The translations under genes and the position numbers were made by a program. Of a DNA stretch of 64,000 bases, positions 19,585-29,951 are shown piece by piece. Under the pieces are notes generated by a model that did not search any database, was not told where the DNA came from, and saw nothing but the letters and a program-made list of their open reading frames with translations. Within the stretch, counting starts at the first letter, position 1. Each line of letters begins with the position of its first letter. The DNA is from Terasakiispira papahanaumokuakeensis (GTDB lineage: Bacteria; Pseudomonadota; Gammaproteobacteria; Pseudomonadales; Halomonadaceae), in the NCBI RefSeq assembly GCF_001709345.1, contig NZ_MDTQ01000001.1, positions 2,080,584 to 2,144,583 of the forward strand, read 5' to 3'.

Positions 19585-22185
19585 GTGCTTGAAGCTTACC
19601 GCAAACATGTCGAGGAACGCGCTGCAGAAGGCGTCCCACCCAAACCTCTAGACGCCGACCAGGCTGCGGCGCTGGTGGAACTTTTGAAAAACCCGCCGAC
19701 AGGTGAGGAAGAGTTCTTGCTCGATCTATTGAGCAATCGAATCCCCCCCGGCGTCGACGAAGCCGCCTATGTCAAAGCAGGCTTTTTGTCTGCAATTGCC
19801 AAAGGCGAAACCAGCTCACCGTTGGTCGATGCTAAGCACGCCGTTGAACTGCTGGGCACCATGCAAGGGGGCTACAATATTGCCACTTTGGTTGAGCTGC
19901 TGGATCATTCCGAGCTCGCCCCAGTTGCTGCGGAACAACTGAAGCACACGCTGTTAATGTTTGATGCTTTCCATGACGTGGCCGATAAGGCCAAAGAAGG
20001 CAATGAACATGCCAAAGGCGTCATGAAATCTTGGGCTGAAGGTGAGTGGTTCCAACACAAGCCCGCAGTCCCAGAAAAAGTCACCGTAGCCGTTTTCAAA
20101 GTGCCCGGTGAGACCAATACCGATGATCTATCACCGGCACCCGATGCTTGGTCACGCCCGGATATTCCATTGCATGCTAATGCCATGCTGAAAATGGAAC
20201 GTGACGGCATTCAGCCAGAAGAGGCTGGCGTTAAGGGCCCGCTGAAACAGATTGAAGACGTTAAAGCTAAAGGCTTCCCGGTTGCTTACGTCGGAGACGT
20301 TGTCGGCACAGGCTCTTCTCGAAAATCTGCGACCAACTCAGTGTTGTGGTTCTTTGGTGATGATATCCCGAATGTCCCCAACAAGCGTGCAGGCGGCTTC
20401 TGCTTTGGCGGCAAAATTGCTCCGATCTTCTACAACACCATGGAAGATGCCGGCGCACTCCCCATTGAGATGCCGGTCGACAACCTGAATATTGGTGACG
20501 TCATTGATGTTTACCCCTATGAAGGCAAAGTCTGCAAGCATGGCACAGATGACGTCATCTCGACGTTCGGTTTGAAAACGCAGGTCTTGTTGGACGAAGT
20601 GCGCGCCGGTGGCCGTATTCCATTGATCATTGGCCGCGGGTTGACTGAAAAAGCACGCGCCGAAATGGGTATGGGTCCTTCAGATCTGTTCCGTACACCG
20701 GAACAACCGGCCGATAGCGGCAAAGGTTACTCGCTGGCCCAGAAAATGGTCGGTAAAGCCTGCGGTATGGAAGGTGTTCGCCCGGGCATGTACTGCGAAC
20801 CCAAAATGACCACAGTGGGCTCTCAGGATACCACAGGCCCAATGACTCGAGATGAGCTGAAGGATCTGGCATGCCTGGGCTTCCAAGCTGATCTGGTCAT
20901 GCAGTCTTTCTGCCATACAGCGGCCTATCCGAAGCCCGTTGACGTACAAACGCACCATACTCTGCCCGATTTCATTATGAACCGTGGCGGCGTTTCTCTA
21001 CGTCCTGGCGATGGCATTATTCACTCATGGCTGAACCGTATGCTGCTGCCTGATACCGTGGGCACCGGTGGCGATTCTCACACCCGCTTCCCGATGGGAA
21101 TTTCATTCCCTGCAGGTTCAGGCTTGGTGGCATTTGCTGCCGCGACAGGCGTTATGCCTTTGGATATGCCTGAATCCATCTTAGTACGCTTTAAAGGTAA
21201 GCGTCAGCCGGGTATCACATTACGTGACCTAGTACACGCCATTCCTTATCAAGGCATCAAAGATGGCCTGCTCACTGTTGAGAAATCGGGTAAAAAGAAT
21301 GCGTTCTCTGGCCGCATTCTGGAAATTGAAGGCTTGGAAGATTTGACTGTTGAGCAAGCATTCGAATTATCCGATGCCTCCGCCGAGCGCTCTGCCGCAG
21401 GCTGTACCATTACGCTGTCGGAAGACTCGGTTGCCGAATACCTGCGCTCCAACATCACACTGCTTCGCTGGATGATCAGCAATGGCTATGGCGATCCCCG
21501 TACACTGGAGCGTCGGGCAAAAGCGATGGAAGACTGGCTGGCCAACCCGAGCCTGATGCGTGCAGATCAAGATGCCGAGTATGCAGAAGTGATCGAAATT
21601 GATCTTGACCAGATCAAAGAGCCCATTCTGTGTGCCCCAAATGATCCGGATGATGCCCGACTGCTGTCTGATGTGGCAGGCACCACCATTGATGAGGTCT
21701 TTATCGGCTCTTGCATGACCAATATTGGTCACTTCCGCGCGGCAGGCAAACTCCTTGAAAATTACAAAGGCAGTTTACCCACACGCCTCTGGCTGGCTCC
21801 GCCAACCAAAATGGATCAGCATCAGTTAACCGAAGAAGGCTACTACGGTATTTACGGCCGAGCCGGAGCACGCATGGAAATGCCTGGCTGTTCACTGTGC
21901 ATGGGGAACCAGGCTCGAGTGGCCTCTAAATCAACGGTTGTTTCGACTTCAACCCGAAACTTCCCGAACCGCTTGGGCGATGGAGCCAATGTATTCTTGG
22001 CCTCTGCTGAACTCGCTGCGGTTGCGGCCATCAAAGGCAAGCTACCCACACCCGCTGAGTACCGAGAAATTGCTGACGGTATCAACACGATGGCGGATGA
22101 GGTCTACCGTTATTTGAACTTCGATCAAATCGAAGAGTTTCAGAAGGCTGCTTCTCAGGTCATCCCAGTGGCGCAAGAAGCTTAA
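19585..22185 (+). CDS. acnB: aconitate hydratase B
   Basis: 866 aa. AcnB layout: N-terminal HEAT-like domain ([15 protein letters not shown]…), swivel domain 4 brought forward ([37 protein letters not shown]), then the three-domain catalytic core. [4Fe-4S] ligands are the Cys in [11 protein letters not shown] and the two in CSLCMGNQA. It converts citrate to isocitrate; apo-AcnB binds mRNAs in E. coli. The start is GTG with GAGGG upstream. It ends at a strong terminator. Confidence 0.97.
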   Translation: MLEAYRKHVEERAAEGVPPKPLDADQAAALVELLKNPPTGEEEFLLDLLSNRIPPGVDEAAYVKAGFLSAIAKGETSSPLVDAKHAVELLGTMQGGYNIATLVELLDHSELAPVAAEQLKHTLLMFDAFHDVADKAKEGNEHAKGVMKSWAEGEWFQHKPAVPEKVTVAVFKVPGETNTDDLSPAPDAWSRPDIPLHANAMLKMERDGIQPEEAGVKGPLKQIEDVKAKGFPVAYVGDVVGTGSSRKSATNSVLWFFGDDIPNVPNKRAGGFCFGGKIAPIFYNTMEDAGALPIEMPVDNLNIGDVIDVYPYEGKVCKHGTDDVISTFGLKTQVLLDEVRAGGRIPLIIGRGLTEKARAEMGMGPSDLFRTPEQPADSGKGYSLAQKMVGKACGMEGVRPGMYCEPKMTTVGSQDTTGPMTRDELKDLACLGFQADLVMQSFCHTAAYPKPVDVQTHHTLPDFIMNRGGVSLRPGDGIIHSWLNRMLLPDTVGTGGDSHTRFPMGISFPAGSGLVAFAAATGVMPLDMPESILVRFKGKRQPGITLRDLVHAIPYQGIKDGLLTVEKSGKKNAFSGRILEIEGLEDLTVEQAFELSDASAERSAAGCTITLSEDSVAEYLRSNITLLRWMISNGYGDPRTLERRAKAMEDWLANPSLMRADQDAEYAEVIEIDLDQIKEPILCAPNDPDDARLLSDVAGTTIDEVFIGSCMTNIGHFRAAGKLLENYKGSLPTRLWLAPPTKMDQHQLTEEGYYGIYGRAGARMEMPGCSLCMGNQARVASKSTVVSTSTRNFPNRLGDGANVFLASAELAAVAAIKGKLPTPAEYREIADGINTMADEVYRYLNFDQIEEFQKAASQVIPVAQEA

Positions 22186-22230
22186 CAAGCCTATCGATAC
22201 AGCGACTGCTTAAAAGCAGTGCATGCTTCA

Positions 22231-22253
22231 AGCCCCGCTTCGGCGGGGCTTTC
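22231..22253 (+). terminator. acnB terminator
   Basis: A perfect 8-bp G+C stem (22231-22238 with 22243-22250) closed by a TTCG tetraloop, followed by TTCT, lies 46 bases after acnB. Confidence 0.85.
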
Positions 22254-22259
22254 TACTTT

Positions 22260-22294
22260 CTATTAATCACTTATCTATTAATCACTTATCTATT
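22260..22294. repeat. 15-bp tandem repeat, 2.3 copies
   Basis: The unit CTATTAATCACTTAT occurs at 22260-22274 and 22275-22289, and a partial third copy follows. It lies between the convergent acnB and yajL genes and is probably a simple duplication. Confidence 0.7.
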
Positions 22295-22299
22295 CAGCA

Positions 22300-22860
22300 C
22301 TAGGGCCAGCTCACCAGCATCTCGCTGGCAATCCGTTCGGCTTCGTAATGATCACGCAATCGGGTCACCAACGTTAATGCAAAGGCCAATGCTGAGCCGG
22401 GGCCTTGGGCCGTAATCAAGGCGCCATCTTCAACCACCGCCGCATTTTGCCATGGCACGCCCAAACGCTCAGCAAAGCGGGGATAGCAAGTCGCTGCCTT
22501 ACCAGATAGAAAGCCTTTCTCACCCAGTACCAGTGCCGGTGCTGCACAAATCGCCGCCAACACTCTCCCCGTCGACACTTGATATTTAACGCGCTGTTGA
22601 ACCTGAACAGAGGCGGCCAAACGCTCTGCACCCTCAACGCCACCAGGAAGCACTAACATCGGATACTGAGCAGCATCATCAAGTGCATCCAAGCAAATAT
22701 CAGCCTCTATGCGAGTACCACGAGCACAAGTGACCTGAACATTGTCCTCAATACTGGTCAGCAACAACGGAATATTGGCCCTTCTTAATACATCAATGAT
22801 TGTCACTGACTCTAAGTCCTCTGACCCATTGGCGATCAGCAGCAAAACTTCAGCCTGCAT
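22300..22860 (-). CDS. yajL: YajL/DJ-1 family protein
   Basis: About 186 aa of the DJ-1/ThiJ/PfpI superfamily. The nucleophile elbow Cys is in LAAICAAPALVL, the conserved acid is in IANGSEDLESV, and GKAATCYPRF follows the family. YajL-type proteins act as oxidative-stress chaperones or deglycases. The biochemical role is debated. Two adjacent ATGs (22863 and 22860) lie behind AGGAGG. The second has better spacing. Confidence 0.88.
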   Translation of the reverse strand: MQAEVLLLIANGSEDLESVTIIDVLRRANIPLLLTSIEDNVQVTCARGTRIEADICLDALDDAAQYPMLVLPGGVEGAERLAASVQVQQRVKYQVSTGRVLAAICAAPALVLGEKGFLSGKAATCYPRFAERLGVPWQNAAVVEDGALITAQGPGSALAFALTLVTRLRDHYEAERIASEMLVSWP

Positions 22861-22863
22861 CAT

Positions 22864-23401
22864 AATGCCTCCTATTTGAATCAATCGAAAACTCAATTAT
22901 ATCAGTGGTGTAATAGCACATTTGATGCGCTTATCACGATACACACCCACTCCATTTTGAACCTGATTAACGATCATTGATCCAATGACTGACAAGAAGG
23001 CCAATAAGTACAAGACTTATAGAATACATGGGCACAGTGCTTTGAGCGCAATCAAAGTAGCCAACATGCTGACAAAGAGTGTCTAGATCAATGCTCTGAC
23101 AAAAGATGTCTTCTGTATTAAAGCCACTACAGAACACATCAAATGACAACATAGCGCTATAGACAACAATACTGACAAAATCCCAGATTCTGTATCAGAT
23201 TTTCGCTAAAAACTTTGCTACCATCAAAACGTTCATCACAAATGAATTTTTCATTATTAAGCTAATTTGAGTTGATATTGACCATAGACAACCCGATATT
23301 ATCAAAACAACTCCGTCCATCTAAGCGATAAAAGCGACACTGGACACCACTAATAAAGCAACAGCAAACTATTTCCGCATGATCCCAAATGGAGAAAAAC
23401 C
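22864..23401. other. 540-bp AT-rich region before the H-NS-like gene
   Basis: No gene is seen; the longest frames look random. An inverted repeat TTCTGTA, 10 nt, TACAGAA lies at 23111-23134, and AATGAA, TTT, TTCATT at 23241-23255. AT-rich upstream DNA would suit autoregulation by an H-NS-type protein, but that is inference. Confidence 0.4.
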
Positions 23402-23701
23402 ATGAGCCAGACTGATTCGCTTGATGAAGTTTATGCCGTTTTCGGTAATAAAAATCGACTCAAGGCAGTGCTTCGCCGCCTAACGCTGGATGAGCTCGAA
23501 AAAGCGCGTGATGCCATGACACTGGTATTAGACGAGCGTATGGAAGAAGAAAAGCAACGTGAAGAAGAAGAGCTCAAGCGACGAGAAAAGCTTGCAGAGC
23601 TCACTAAAATGATGGAAAAAGAAGGCATTGCTGCAGAAGATTTAGTCGAAGCCTTAGGGCAGAAAAAACGCCGCGGGCGCCCACCTAAAAAAGGCAACTA
23701 A
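23402..23701 (+). CDS. short H-NS-like protein with AT-hook-like tail
   Basis: 99 aa. Residues about 10-75 resemble the H-NS oligomerisation region (NKNRLKAVLRRLTLDELEKARDAM, then a charged coiled coil EEEKQREEEELKRREKLAEL). The canonical H-NS DNA-binding domain (Y-x-W-x-G-x-G-R-x-P) is absent. Instead the protein ends KKRRGRPPKKGN, with RGRPP at residues 91-95, like a eukaryotic-type AT-hook. It has its own terminator and stands alone. A nucleoid-associated role is probable, but it could modulate a full-length H-NS instead. Confidence 0.75.
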   Translation: MSQTDSLDEVYAVFGNKNRLKAVLRRLTLDELEKARDAMTLVLDERMEEEKQREEEELKRREKLAELTKMMEKEGIAAEDLVEALGQKKRRGRPPKKGN

Positions 23702-23777
23702 ATCAACATTCCATAGTCAATAACAAGCCGTAGTTAGAGGACTGATAAGCACAAGCTTAATTAGCATAAACAACAGT

Positions 23778-23804
23778 AAAAGGGTGGCAACAAGCCGCCC
23801 TTTT
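23778..23804 (+). terminator. terminator of the H-NS-like gene
   Basis: An 11-bp stem with one G-T pair (23778-23788 with 23794-23804, loop AACAA) ends in TTTT. Confidence 0.8.
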
Positions 23805-23930
23805 ACTATTAAAAATGCCAACGACAGGCTCAAACAGGCTCACCCCTACACCTTAAGTCACACCATGACACCTATCTCAGCCCAATCCGATAACCGATAT
23901 AACGCCAAAGAATATCATGCTCACCAGCGA

Positions 23931-24848
23931 TTAAATCGTCCACGTAGACAACACAACAGAGCCCATCTGCAGCAGTCCAAAAGAAGCCATTAAACGCCCG
24001 GTGCGAGGCGGTAGGCCCTGACGCTGGCCCGCAGGTAATGTTAGATATCCCCAGAGATTAGGGATAAGAAACAATGCAAGACATGTTAGCCATCCATAAG
24101 GCGCTTCTCCCAATGCCCAGAGCAAAAGCATGATCACAAAAGGTAACAATGAAAGGGCTTTATAGAGGGTTATGGCTCGCGGGCGGCCAATACGAACAGT
24201 CAATGTCTTCTGACCTTCGATCGCATCATACTCACTATCACGCAGCTCATTAGACAACAATAAAAGAGACATCAGACAGCTAATCGGTAAAGACAACCAT
24301 AAGACATGAAGGGATAAATGTCCTGCCATGACATAGTAAGCCCCCTCCACCATCAAGATACCCGTCAACCAGAAAACGGCGACCAATCCCAGCCCTCGCC
24401 CTTTAAGGTCAAGAGGGTCTTGAGCATAACCCAAAGCCCCTAACACACCGCACAATCCGATCCAAACCAGCCATGGACCAGACACCATCACGAGCCCGAT
24501 ACCGAGTAAAGCGCCCACCACAATACAGACTAATCCAATGTAATAATTATATTGGATCGTTTGCGCCAAACGCGTTTTCTCATCATGGGTGACTTGGGGA
24601 AAGCGACTATCAAGCTGCTCTCGATCGCCGTAATCATTAATCAAATTAACCCCGGCCTGAAGCAAAAGACTGGCCATCATCGCCACCAAAGCGGGCCAAA
24701 AGGGTTCAGGATGAAATGCCCACCCGAGCAGAAGTCCAAGCCCACAACTGATTAAGGCCACAACGAGGGAAAAAGGGCGCAAAGCGCGCTTAAAAGAGTA
24801 CTTATCAGTTGACCACTGGGGGGCTAACTCGGTGGCGGTCGACGACAT
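23931..24848 (-). CDS. UbiA-family (MenA-like) prenyltransferase
   Basis: 305 aa integral membrane protein with about eight or nine helices. The first Asp-rich motif is NDYGDREQLD (residues 71-80) and the second is RDSEYDAIEGQKTLTVRIG. Spacing and the LRPFSLVVA start resemble MenA (DHNA polyprenyltransferase) more than UbiA. No other menaquinone gene is in the window, so the acceptor is unknown. AGGAG precedes the ATG. It is upstream of nothing on its strand and downstream of trhP's terminator. Confidence 0.8.
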   Translation of the reverse strand: MSSTATELAPQWSTDKYSFKRALRPFSLVVALISCGLGLLLGWAFHPEPFWPALVAMMASLLLQAGVNLINDYGDREQLDSRFPQVTHDEKTRLAQTIQYNYYIGLVCIVVGALLGIGLVMVSGPWLVWIGLCGVLGALGYAQDPLDLKGRGLGLVAVFWLTGILMVEGAYYVMAGHLSLHVLWLSLPISCLMSLLLLSNELRDSEYDAIEGQKTLTVRIGRPRAITLYKALSLLPFVIMLLLWALGEAPYGWLTCLALFLIPNLWGYLTLPAGQRQGLPPRTGRLMASFGLLQMGSVVLSTWTI

Positions 24849-24885
24849 GCCGAACTCCTGTCAACTAAATCTAAAAGGATAGGCG

Positions 24886-24914
24886 AAAAAAAGCCCGCAT
24901 AATTTGCAGGCTTT
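24886..24914 (-). terminator. trhP terminator
   Basis: On the minus strand AAAGCCTGC, a 7-nt loop, GCGGGCTTT and a run of T residues, 55 bases after the trhP stop codon. Confidence 0.8.
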
Positions 24915-24968
24915 ATTGTCTCATTTCAGGCGGTTAGACACCACGACAGAACATACCGCGTGACCAAA

Positions 24969-26333
24969 TCACTTCAAGTCACGCATCAGCAAAGCGAACT
25001 CAGCCTCATGATCACTTAGTTGGTGTCCCGGACAGGGAATCCGTACCACATGACCTGAACCAGGTGCCACGTCACGAGATTCACCTTGAAGACCTTCCAT
25101 CGCATCCAACTTAAAGCGACGATTACCCGCAGGTGTCATCAGCTCAACCGTATCACCCAACTCAAACTTATTCTTCACTTCAATTTCGAGCCAGCCATCT
25201 TTAGGCATCCCTTTCACGTCACCCACAAACTGCTGATGAACCCCGACAGAGTGCCCACGCTCATAATTCTGATACTCATCATGCACGTGGCGGCGATAAA
25301 ACCCTTCGGTATAACCCCGATTGGCTAAGTTCTCTAACGCATCCATGAGATCCATATCGAACGGACGCCCGGCAACAGCATCATCAATAGCCTTACGATA
25401 AGCTTGAGCCGTTCTGGCCACATAGTAGGGACTTTTGGTTCGGCCCTCGATTTTGAGAGAATCGACACCAATCTCAGCCAACCGTGCCACGTGCTGAACG
25501 GCCCTTAAGTCTTTAGAGTTCATAATGTAAGTACCATGCTCATCTTCATAGATCGGCATATACTCACCTGGACGACTGGCTTCTTCGATCAACGCTGACA
25601 GTTCTTCCTGACCATCAGTACCCCCTGAAGTTTGACTGCCTTTGCTGCCCGGCGTCCAAACCCCACTACTATCGGCCTGAGCCGTCGGAATCAGATCACC
25701 AGTATCATCAGTCGTGGTCTGAATGGTGTTGTAATTCCAACGACAGGCATTTGTACAAGTGCCCTGATTAGGATCACGGTGGTTAAAATAACCTGAGAGC
25801 AGACAGCGACCAGAATAGGCGATACACAAGGCGCCGTGAACAAAGGTTTCAAGCTCAATATCGGGGCACTCCTGTCGCACCTCTGCAATCTCATCAATGG
25901 AGAGCTCACGCGATAGGATAATGCGGCTTAACCCCATTTTTTCCCAGAATCGCACCGCCGCATAATTCACGACATTGGCCTGCACCGACAAGTGAATGAC
26001 CTGATCAGGCCAACGTTCACGAACCATCATGATTAACCCTGGATCAGACATAATCAGGGCATCAGGCTTCATCTCAATAATAGGGGCCATATCATCAAGA
26101 TAGGTACGCACTTTGCGGTTATGAGGTGCGATATTACTGGCCACGTGGAAACTTTTTCCCCGTGCATGGGCATATTCAATGCCTCGCGCCAAGTTCTCCA
26201 ACTTAAAGTCGTTATTACGAACGCGTAGCGAATAACGCGGTTGTCCGGCATAGACCGCATCAGCCCCATAAGCAAAGGCATAACGCATATTGACAAAAGT
26301 ACCAGCCGGGGACAGCAGTTCGGGGCTTTTCAT
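24969..26333 (-). CDS. trhP: TrhP (YegQ), U32-family tRNA hydroxylation protein
   Basis: 454 aa. Peptidase-U32-like protein that, with others, hydroxylates U34 of tRNA to ho5U, the precursor of cmo5U. It starts PELLSPAGTFVNMRYAFAYGADAVY and has the conserved cysteines in GALCIAYSGRCLLSGY and GTCTNACRW, which probably hold an Fe-S cluster. The C-terminal part follows E. coli YegQ closely (RPGEYMPIYEDEHGTYIMNSKDLR, SLKIEGRTKSPYYVARTAQAYRKAIDDA). A Gly/Ser-rich stretch near 225-245 differs from E. coli in length and sequence. Confidence 0.92.
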   Translation of the reverse strand: MKSPELLSPAGTFVNMRYAFAYGADAVYAGQPRYSLRVRNNDFKLENLARGIEYAHARGKSFHVASNIAPHNRKVRTYLDDMAPIIEMKPDALIMSDPGLIMMVRERWPDQVIHLSVQANVVNYAAVRFWEKMGLSRIILSRELSIDEIAEVRQECPDIELETFVHGALCIAYSGRCLLSGYFNHRDPNQGTCTNACRWNYNTIQTTTDDTGDLIPTAQADSSGVWTPGSKGSQTSGGTDGQEELSALIEEASRPGEYMPIYEDEHGTYIMNSKDLRAVQHVARLAEIGVDSLKIEGRTKSPYYVARTAQAYRKAIDDAVAGRPFDMDLMDALENLANRGYTEGFYRRHVHDEYQNYERGHSVGVHQQFVGDVKGMPKDGWLEIEVKNKFELGDTVELMTPAGNRRFKLDAMEGLQGESRDVAPGSGHVVRIPCPGHQLSDHEAEFALLMRDLK

Positions 26334-26498
26334 TCAGAAAAATCCTGATATCTTGAATACGTCGGTCGACCAATACTTGACTAACTTGGTCGGAATCGAT
26401 GTATTTTAGCATACCCACATCCCGCTCCAAGGGGTTAATCACTTGTATCCACAACCGATTGCCTGACAACCACTCTTTTAGTGACTCAATTATCGATT

Positions 26499-26789
26499 AT
26501 GACTATCTCCGAAAATCGCTCCCAAGAGTCTCATCGTTGTCGCCCAGGCTGCGGCGCCTGCTGCATTGCCCCTTCAATTAACACCCCCTTTATGGGCATG
26601 TCTGAAGGGAAACCAGCTGGAACGCCTTGTATTCATCTTACAGTACAGTGGCAATGTGCCATTTTTGGCCAGCCAGAAAGACCGAAGACCTGTCGTGACT
26701 TTAATTTTGACCTATCAGTGTGTGGCTCAGACCGTGATCAAGCGCTCGATACCATTCAAGTACTCGAAGTGATGACAATGCCTGGATAA
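26499..26789 (+). CDS. YkgJ-family cysteine-cluster protein
   Basis: 96 aa. Cysteine pattern CRPGCGACC near the N-terminus, then CIHL, CAIF, KTCRDF and SVCGS. This is the UPF0153/CxxCxxCC family, probably metal binding (zinc or Fe-S); function unknown. The motif GMSEGKPAGTPCIHL is typical. The ATG at 26499 is preferred, though a GTG at 26481 is in frame and neither has a clear ribosome binding site. It diverges from trhP. Confidence 0.8.
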   Translation: MTISENRSQESHRCRPGCGACCIAPSINTPFMGMSEGKPAGTPCIHLTVQWQCAIFGQPERPKTCRDFNFDLSVCGSDRDQALDTIQVLEVMTMPG

Positions 26790-27256
26790 ACAACTGATCC
26801 GAAGTCTCTATAAGTCCAAGCGCTTTATTATTTATAGCGAGCACTGATCTTTTAAGGCCAACCGATAGAACAAGCTAATTAACCAGCAATGACAATTAAT
26901 GAGAAAGCAGATCTTTACAGAACAAAGTTTAAAACAAGCAAAGCGTTAAGTAGAACAGAGCACCACTCGCACCCAATTGATCAGTAGTTTTGAATATAAG
27001 ATCACATTATTGTCAGCAGGTACGCGATAAGGTTATTAATGACAAACAGACACATTTGAACGCGGTATTCAAGCGAAACTAGCAGGTATGAGGCCTCACA
27101 CTTCAAAAGCGTTGCGCTCAGCATCATAAGACTCACCTGATTCACATCAATAATTTATTCGATATTTTTCAATAACCACAGAAGCCATCAAAACAAACCG
27201 TCATAATAACGGAATCATCACTCAGACATTGATTGCACGTGATCAAGGAGCCCGGT
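26790..27256. other. gap before the chemoreceptor gene
   Basis: 467 bases without a gene that I can support. The region is AT-rich. I looked for a sigma-28 promoter (TAAA, 15 nt, GCCGATAA) and found no convincing match. Confidence 0.4.
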
Positions 27257-28885
27257 ATGCAGGCACTAAAGAACATGAAGCTTCGAACTAAATTAATTTT
27301 AATGGTGTCTGGGCTTTTTCTGGGCGTCATTTTGATCGAGGCGAGTGCCCTATCCAGCCTACACACCCAACTGTTGGATGCACGTAAAGCAAAAGTCAGA
27401 GAGCAGGTTGAAGCGGCTTATACGCTTGTACAACACTATTACGAGCAGCGCCAATCCCTGGGCGAAGACGTTAGCAAGCAAAGAGCACTCGATGCGCTGC
27501 GTGTGTTGCGTTATGGCGATAACGGCTATGTCTGGATCAATGATATGCAAGCCAAGTTGGTGCTCCACCCGATGAAGCCAGATCAGGAAGGTCGGGATAT
27601 GAGCCACGTAAAAGATGGGGCGGGTAAACTGCACTGGCAAGCCATGATCGACACCGTCAAACGCACGGGTAAAGGCTTCGTTGACTACACCTATATCGGA
27701 CCACAGTTCGATACTCCGCAAGATAAGGTGTCGTATGTTAAAGGGTTCACCCCATGGGGCTGGGTCATTGGTAGCGGTGTATTCCTCAGCGATGTGACCC
27801 ATCTGTTCTGGCAGAGTGCTCTGAAATCATTAGGCCTAACACTTGTCGTGCTCATTATCAGCATGGGGCTTATTTGGTCATTGACTCGTTCGATCACCTT
27901 TTCTGTTAACCGCGTTCTCACCGTGGTACGCCGTGTGGCAGAAGGCGATTTAACCCAAAGAACTCATGCGACTCGTCGTGATGAGATTGGCGAACTTTCT
28001 CGTGGCGTTGATCAAATGACCAACCACCTCACCGATCTCATGAATAACATTCAACAGGCTTGCCTCAATTTACAGCAAGAAGCCGATAGCCTGAGTGCTA
28101 GCAGTGAACAAACTCGCAGTGCGATGCGCCATCAATTTGAAGAAGTGGATCAAGTCGCTACCGCGATGAATGAGATGAATGCCACGGTACATGAAGTGGC
28201 CTCACATGCCAGCGATGCATCTGACGCCGCGAATCATGCCAGCGAACAAGCAGAGCTGGGACACCGCGATGTGGGACGCAGTATTGATGCAATGCAAAAC
28301 CTGGAAGCCAGCGTCAACCGAGCCGATGCCGCTATGCGAGACCTGGAAAACCAGACCAGTGAAATTGACCAAGTGGTCGAAGTCATTCGGAATATCTCGG
28401 AACAAACCAATCTTCTAGCACTGAATGCAGCGATTGAAGCGGCTCGAGCCGGTGAGGCAGGCCGAGGATTTGCCGTTGTCGCCGATGAAGTCAGATCACT
28501 GGCTCAGAGAACTCAAAGTTCAACTGGGCAAATTCAAGAAATGATCCAACGTCTCCAAGATCACGCCCGAACAGTCGTGGAAGAAATGCATCAGAGCCAA
28601 GAACAGGCCAAAGGAAGCGTCAAAGTCGTTGAGTCCGCTGGCGAAGACTTGCAGCACATTCTCAACGAAGTGCAACGCATTAACGATATGAATGCACAGA
28701 TTGCCACCGCCTCAGAAGAGCAGTCGGCTGTGGCTGAAGAAATCAATCGTAATTTAACATCAATTCATGGCAACTCAGAAGAAGCATTAGATGCAGCAAG
28801 CACGATTACTGAAGCCAGCCATCATTTAAAAGACGCCGCTGGACAGCTTTCAACACAGGTTAAACGATTCAAGCTGACGTCATAA
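27257..28885 (+). CDS. methyl-accepting chemotaxis protein with single Cache domain
   Basis: 542 aa. A first membrane helix near 10-30, a periplasmic sCache_2-type sensor ([62 protein letters not shown]), a second helix, a HAMP domain and the MCP signalling hairpin ([35 protein letters not shown]). sCache_2 receptors often sense small carboxylates or gases; the ligand here is unknown. No C-terminal pentapeptide for CheR docking is seen. AAGGAG 6 nt upstream fixes the ATG at 27257. Confidence 0.93.
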   Translation: MQALKNMKLRTKLILMVSGLFLGVILIEASALSSLHTQLLDARKAKVREQVEAAYTLVQHYYEQRQSLGEDVSKQRALDALRVLRYGDNGYVWINDMQAKLVLHPMKPDQEGRDMSHVKDGAGKLHWQAMIDTVKRTGKGFVDYTYIGPQFDTPQDKVSYVKGFTPWGWVIGSGVFLSDVTHLFWQSALKSLGLTLVVLIISMGLIWSLTRSITFSVNRVLTVVRRVAEGDLTQRTHATRRDEIGELSRGVDQMTNHLTDLMNNIQQACLNLQQEADSLSASSEQTRSAMRHQFEEVDQVATAMNEMNATVHEVASHASDASDAANHASEQAELGHRDVGRSIDAMQNLEASVNRADAAMRDLENQTSEIDQVVEVIRNISEQTNLLALNAAIEAARAGEAGRGFAVVADEVRSLAQRTQSSTGQIQEMIQRLQDHARTVVEEMHQSQEQAKGSVKVVESAGEDLQHILNEVQRINDMNAQIATASEEQSAVAEEINRNLTSIHGNSEEALDAASTITEASHHLKDAAGQLSTQVKRFKLTS

Positions 28886-29218
28886 TGCGTTAACCTTGAT
28901 TGAGTCGAACACTCGAAGATTGAGCGGGGGTGTCATCATAATGATTGAAAAAAGGCCCCCTGCCCTCACCGCTCCAACAAAATATTCTTTAAGTGAATCA
29001 ATCTGCCCCCATATTGTCTCATTAAAGTGGAGTACAAACATCAGCATGGCCAAATGTGGCCAATAGCAGTGAATACTTCCACTGAGAGACTTGGTAAGGG
29101 ACAATGCGATGGGCGAATGACGCTGGCTGAAAACACTAGACATTAGCCGCAAACACAAGCATTGTGCCCCTAATCATCAGGTTCTCATTTTAGCATTCAA
29201 TGAATGGAGGTAGACGGG
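28886..29218. other. gap between chemoreceptor and YccA-like gene
   Basis: No gene supported. It contains a sigma-32-like element reading plus: CTTTAAG, 13 nt, CCCCATAT at 28987-29014, with an exact -10 and a weaker -35. Confidence 0.35.
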
Positions 29219-29878
29219 ATGCGCTATCAGGTGAACTCACAGACGGATACCCGCTCCAGGGTCATGGACAGTGAGGCCCGCAAGGTCTTGACCAATACTT
29301 ACTGGTTGCTAGGCATGACACTGGCGTTTAGTGGCTTGGCTGCTTTCTTCGCTATGTCCACAGGGCTAACCATGCATCCGATCATCTTTTTAGTCGGAGC
29401 TTATGGTTTGATGTTCCTCACCCATAAACTCTCTAATAGCGGTTGGGGCTTAGTCTCAGTCTTTGCGTTTACTGGCTTTATGGGTCTATCGTTGGGCCCC
29501 ATTATCAGTGCCTATTTGGGTGCAGGCATGGGAGATGTCGTCACCACGGCGTTATCTATGACCGCACTGGTCTTCTTCGGATTATCGGCAGTCGCACTGA
29601 TTACCAAGAAAGATTTCAGCTTCTTGGGTAAATTCCTGATGATTGGCTTCTTTGTATTGCTTGGGGGGATGATTGCTAGCTTCTTTATTAGTGGTCTGCA
29701 CCTCGTCATCAGCGCTGGCTTTGTGATCTTTGCTTCAGCAGCGATTCTGTTTGAGACCAGCCAGATCGTACATGGCGGACAACGTAACTATATTCTGGCC
29801 ACAATCAGCTTATTTGTGGCAATTTATAACCTCTTCCTGAGCTTGTTAACTTTGTTGGGAATGGGTAGTAACGACTAA
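29219..29878 (+). CDS. BAX-inhibitor-1/YccA family membrane protein
   Basis: 219 aa with seven hydrophobic helices. The N-terminus is hydrophilic (MRYQVNSQTDTRSRVMDSEARKVLTNTYWLLGMTLAF) and the C-terminus carries FETSQIVHGGQRNYILATISLFVAIYNLFLSLL, the family hallmark. YccA in E. coli is an FtsH substrate and inhibitor. It lies upstream of tusD as in pseudomonads. ATG at 29219 is preferred over 29204 because GGAGG lies 8 nt upstream. Confidence 0.93.
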   Translation: MRYQVNSQTDTRSRVMDSEARKVLTNTYWLLGMTLAFSGLAAFFAMSTGLTMHPIIFLVGAYGLMFLTHKLSNSGWGLVSVFAFTGFMGLSLGPIISAYLGAGMGDVVTTALSMTALVFFGLSAVALITKKDFSFLGKFLMIGFFVLLGGMIASFFISGLHLVISAGFVIFASAAILFETSQIVHGGQRNYILATISLFVAIYNLFLSLLTLLGMGSND

Positions 29879-29902
29879 CGACAACATTGTCGTGAGTGAT
29901 CA

Positions 29903-29930
29903 AAAAAACGCCCCTGCGGGGGCGTTTTTG
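29903..29930. terminator. terminator between the YccA-like gene and tusD
   Basis: ACGCCCC, TGCG loop, GGGGCGT with A-run before and T-run after. It lies 22 bases before the tusD start. Confidence 0.85.
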
Positions 29931-29951
29931 CATGCGACGGACTTCAACGCT

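Noticed and set aside
23111-23134. LexA box before the H-NS-like gene
   Set aside because: CTGT and ACAG are separated by 12 bases, not the 8 of the LexA site.
28880-29158. 92-codon minus-strand ORF between the chemoreceptor and YccA-like genes
   Set aside because: No ribosome binding site, unlikely composition and overlap with the chemoreceptor 3' end.
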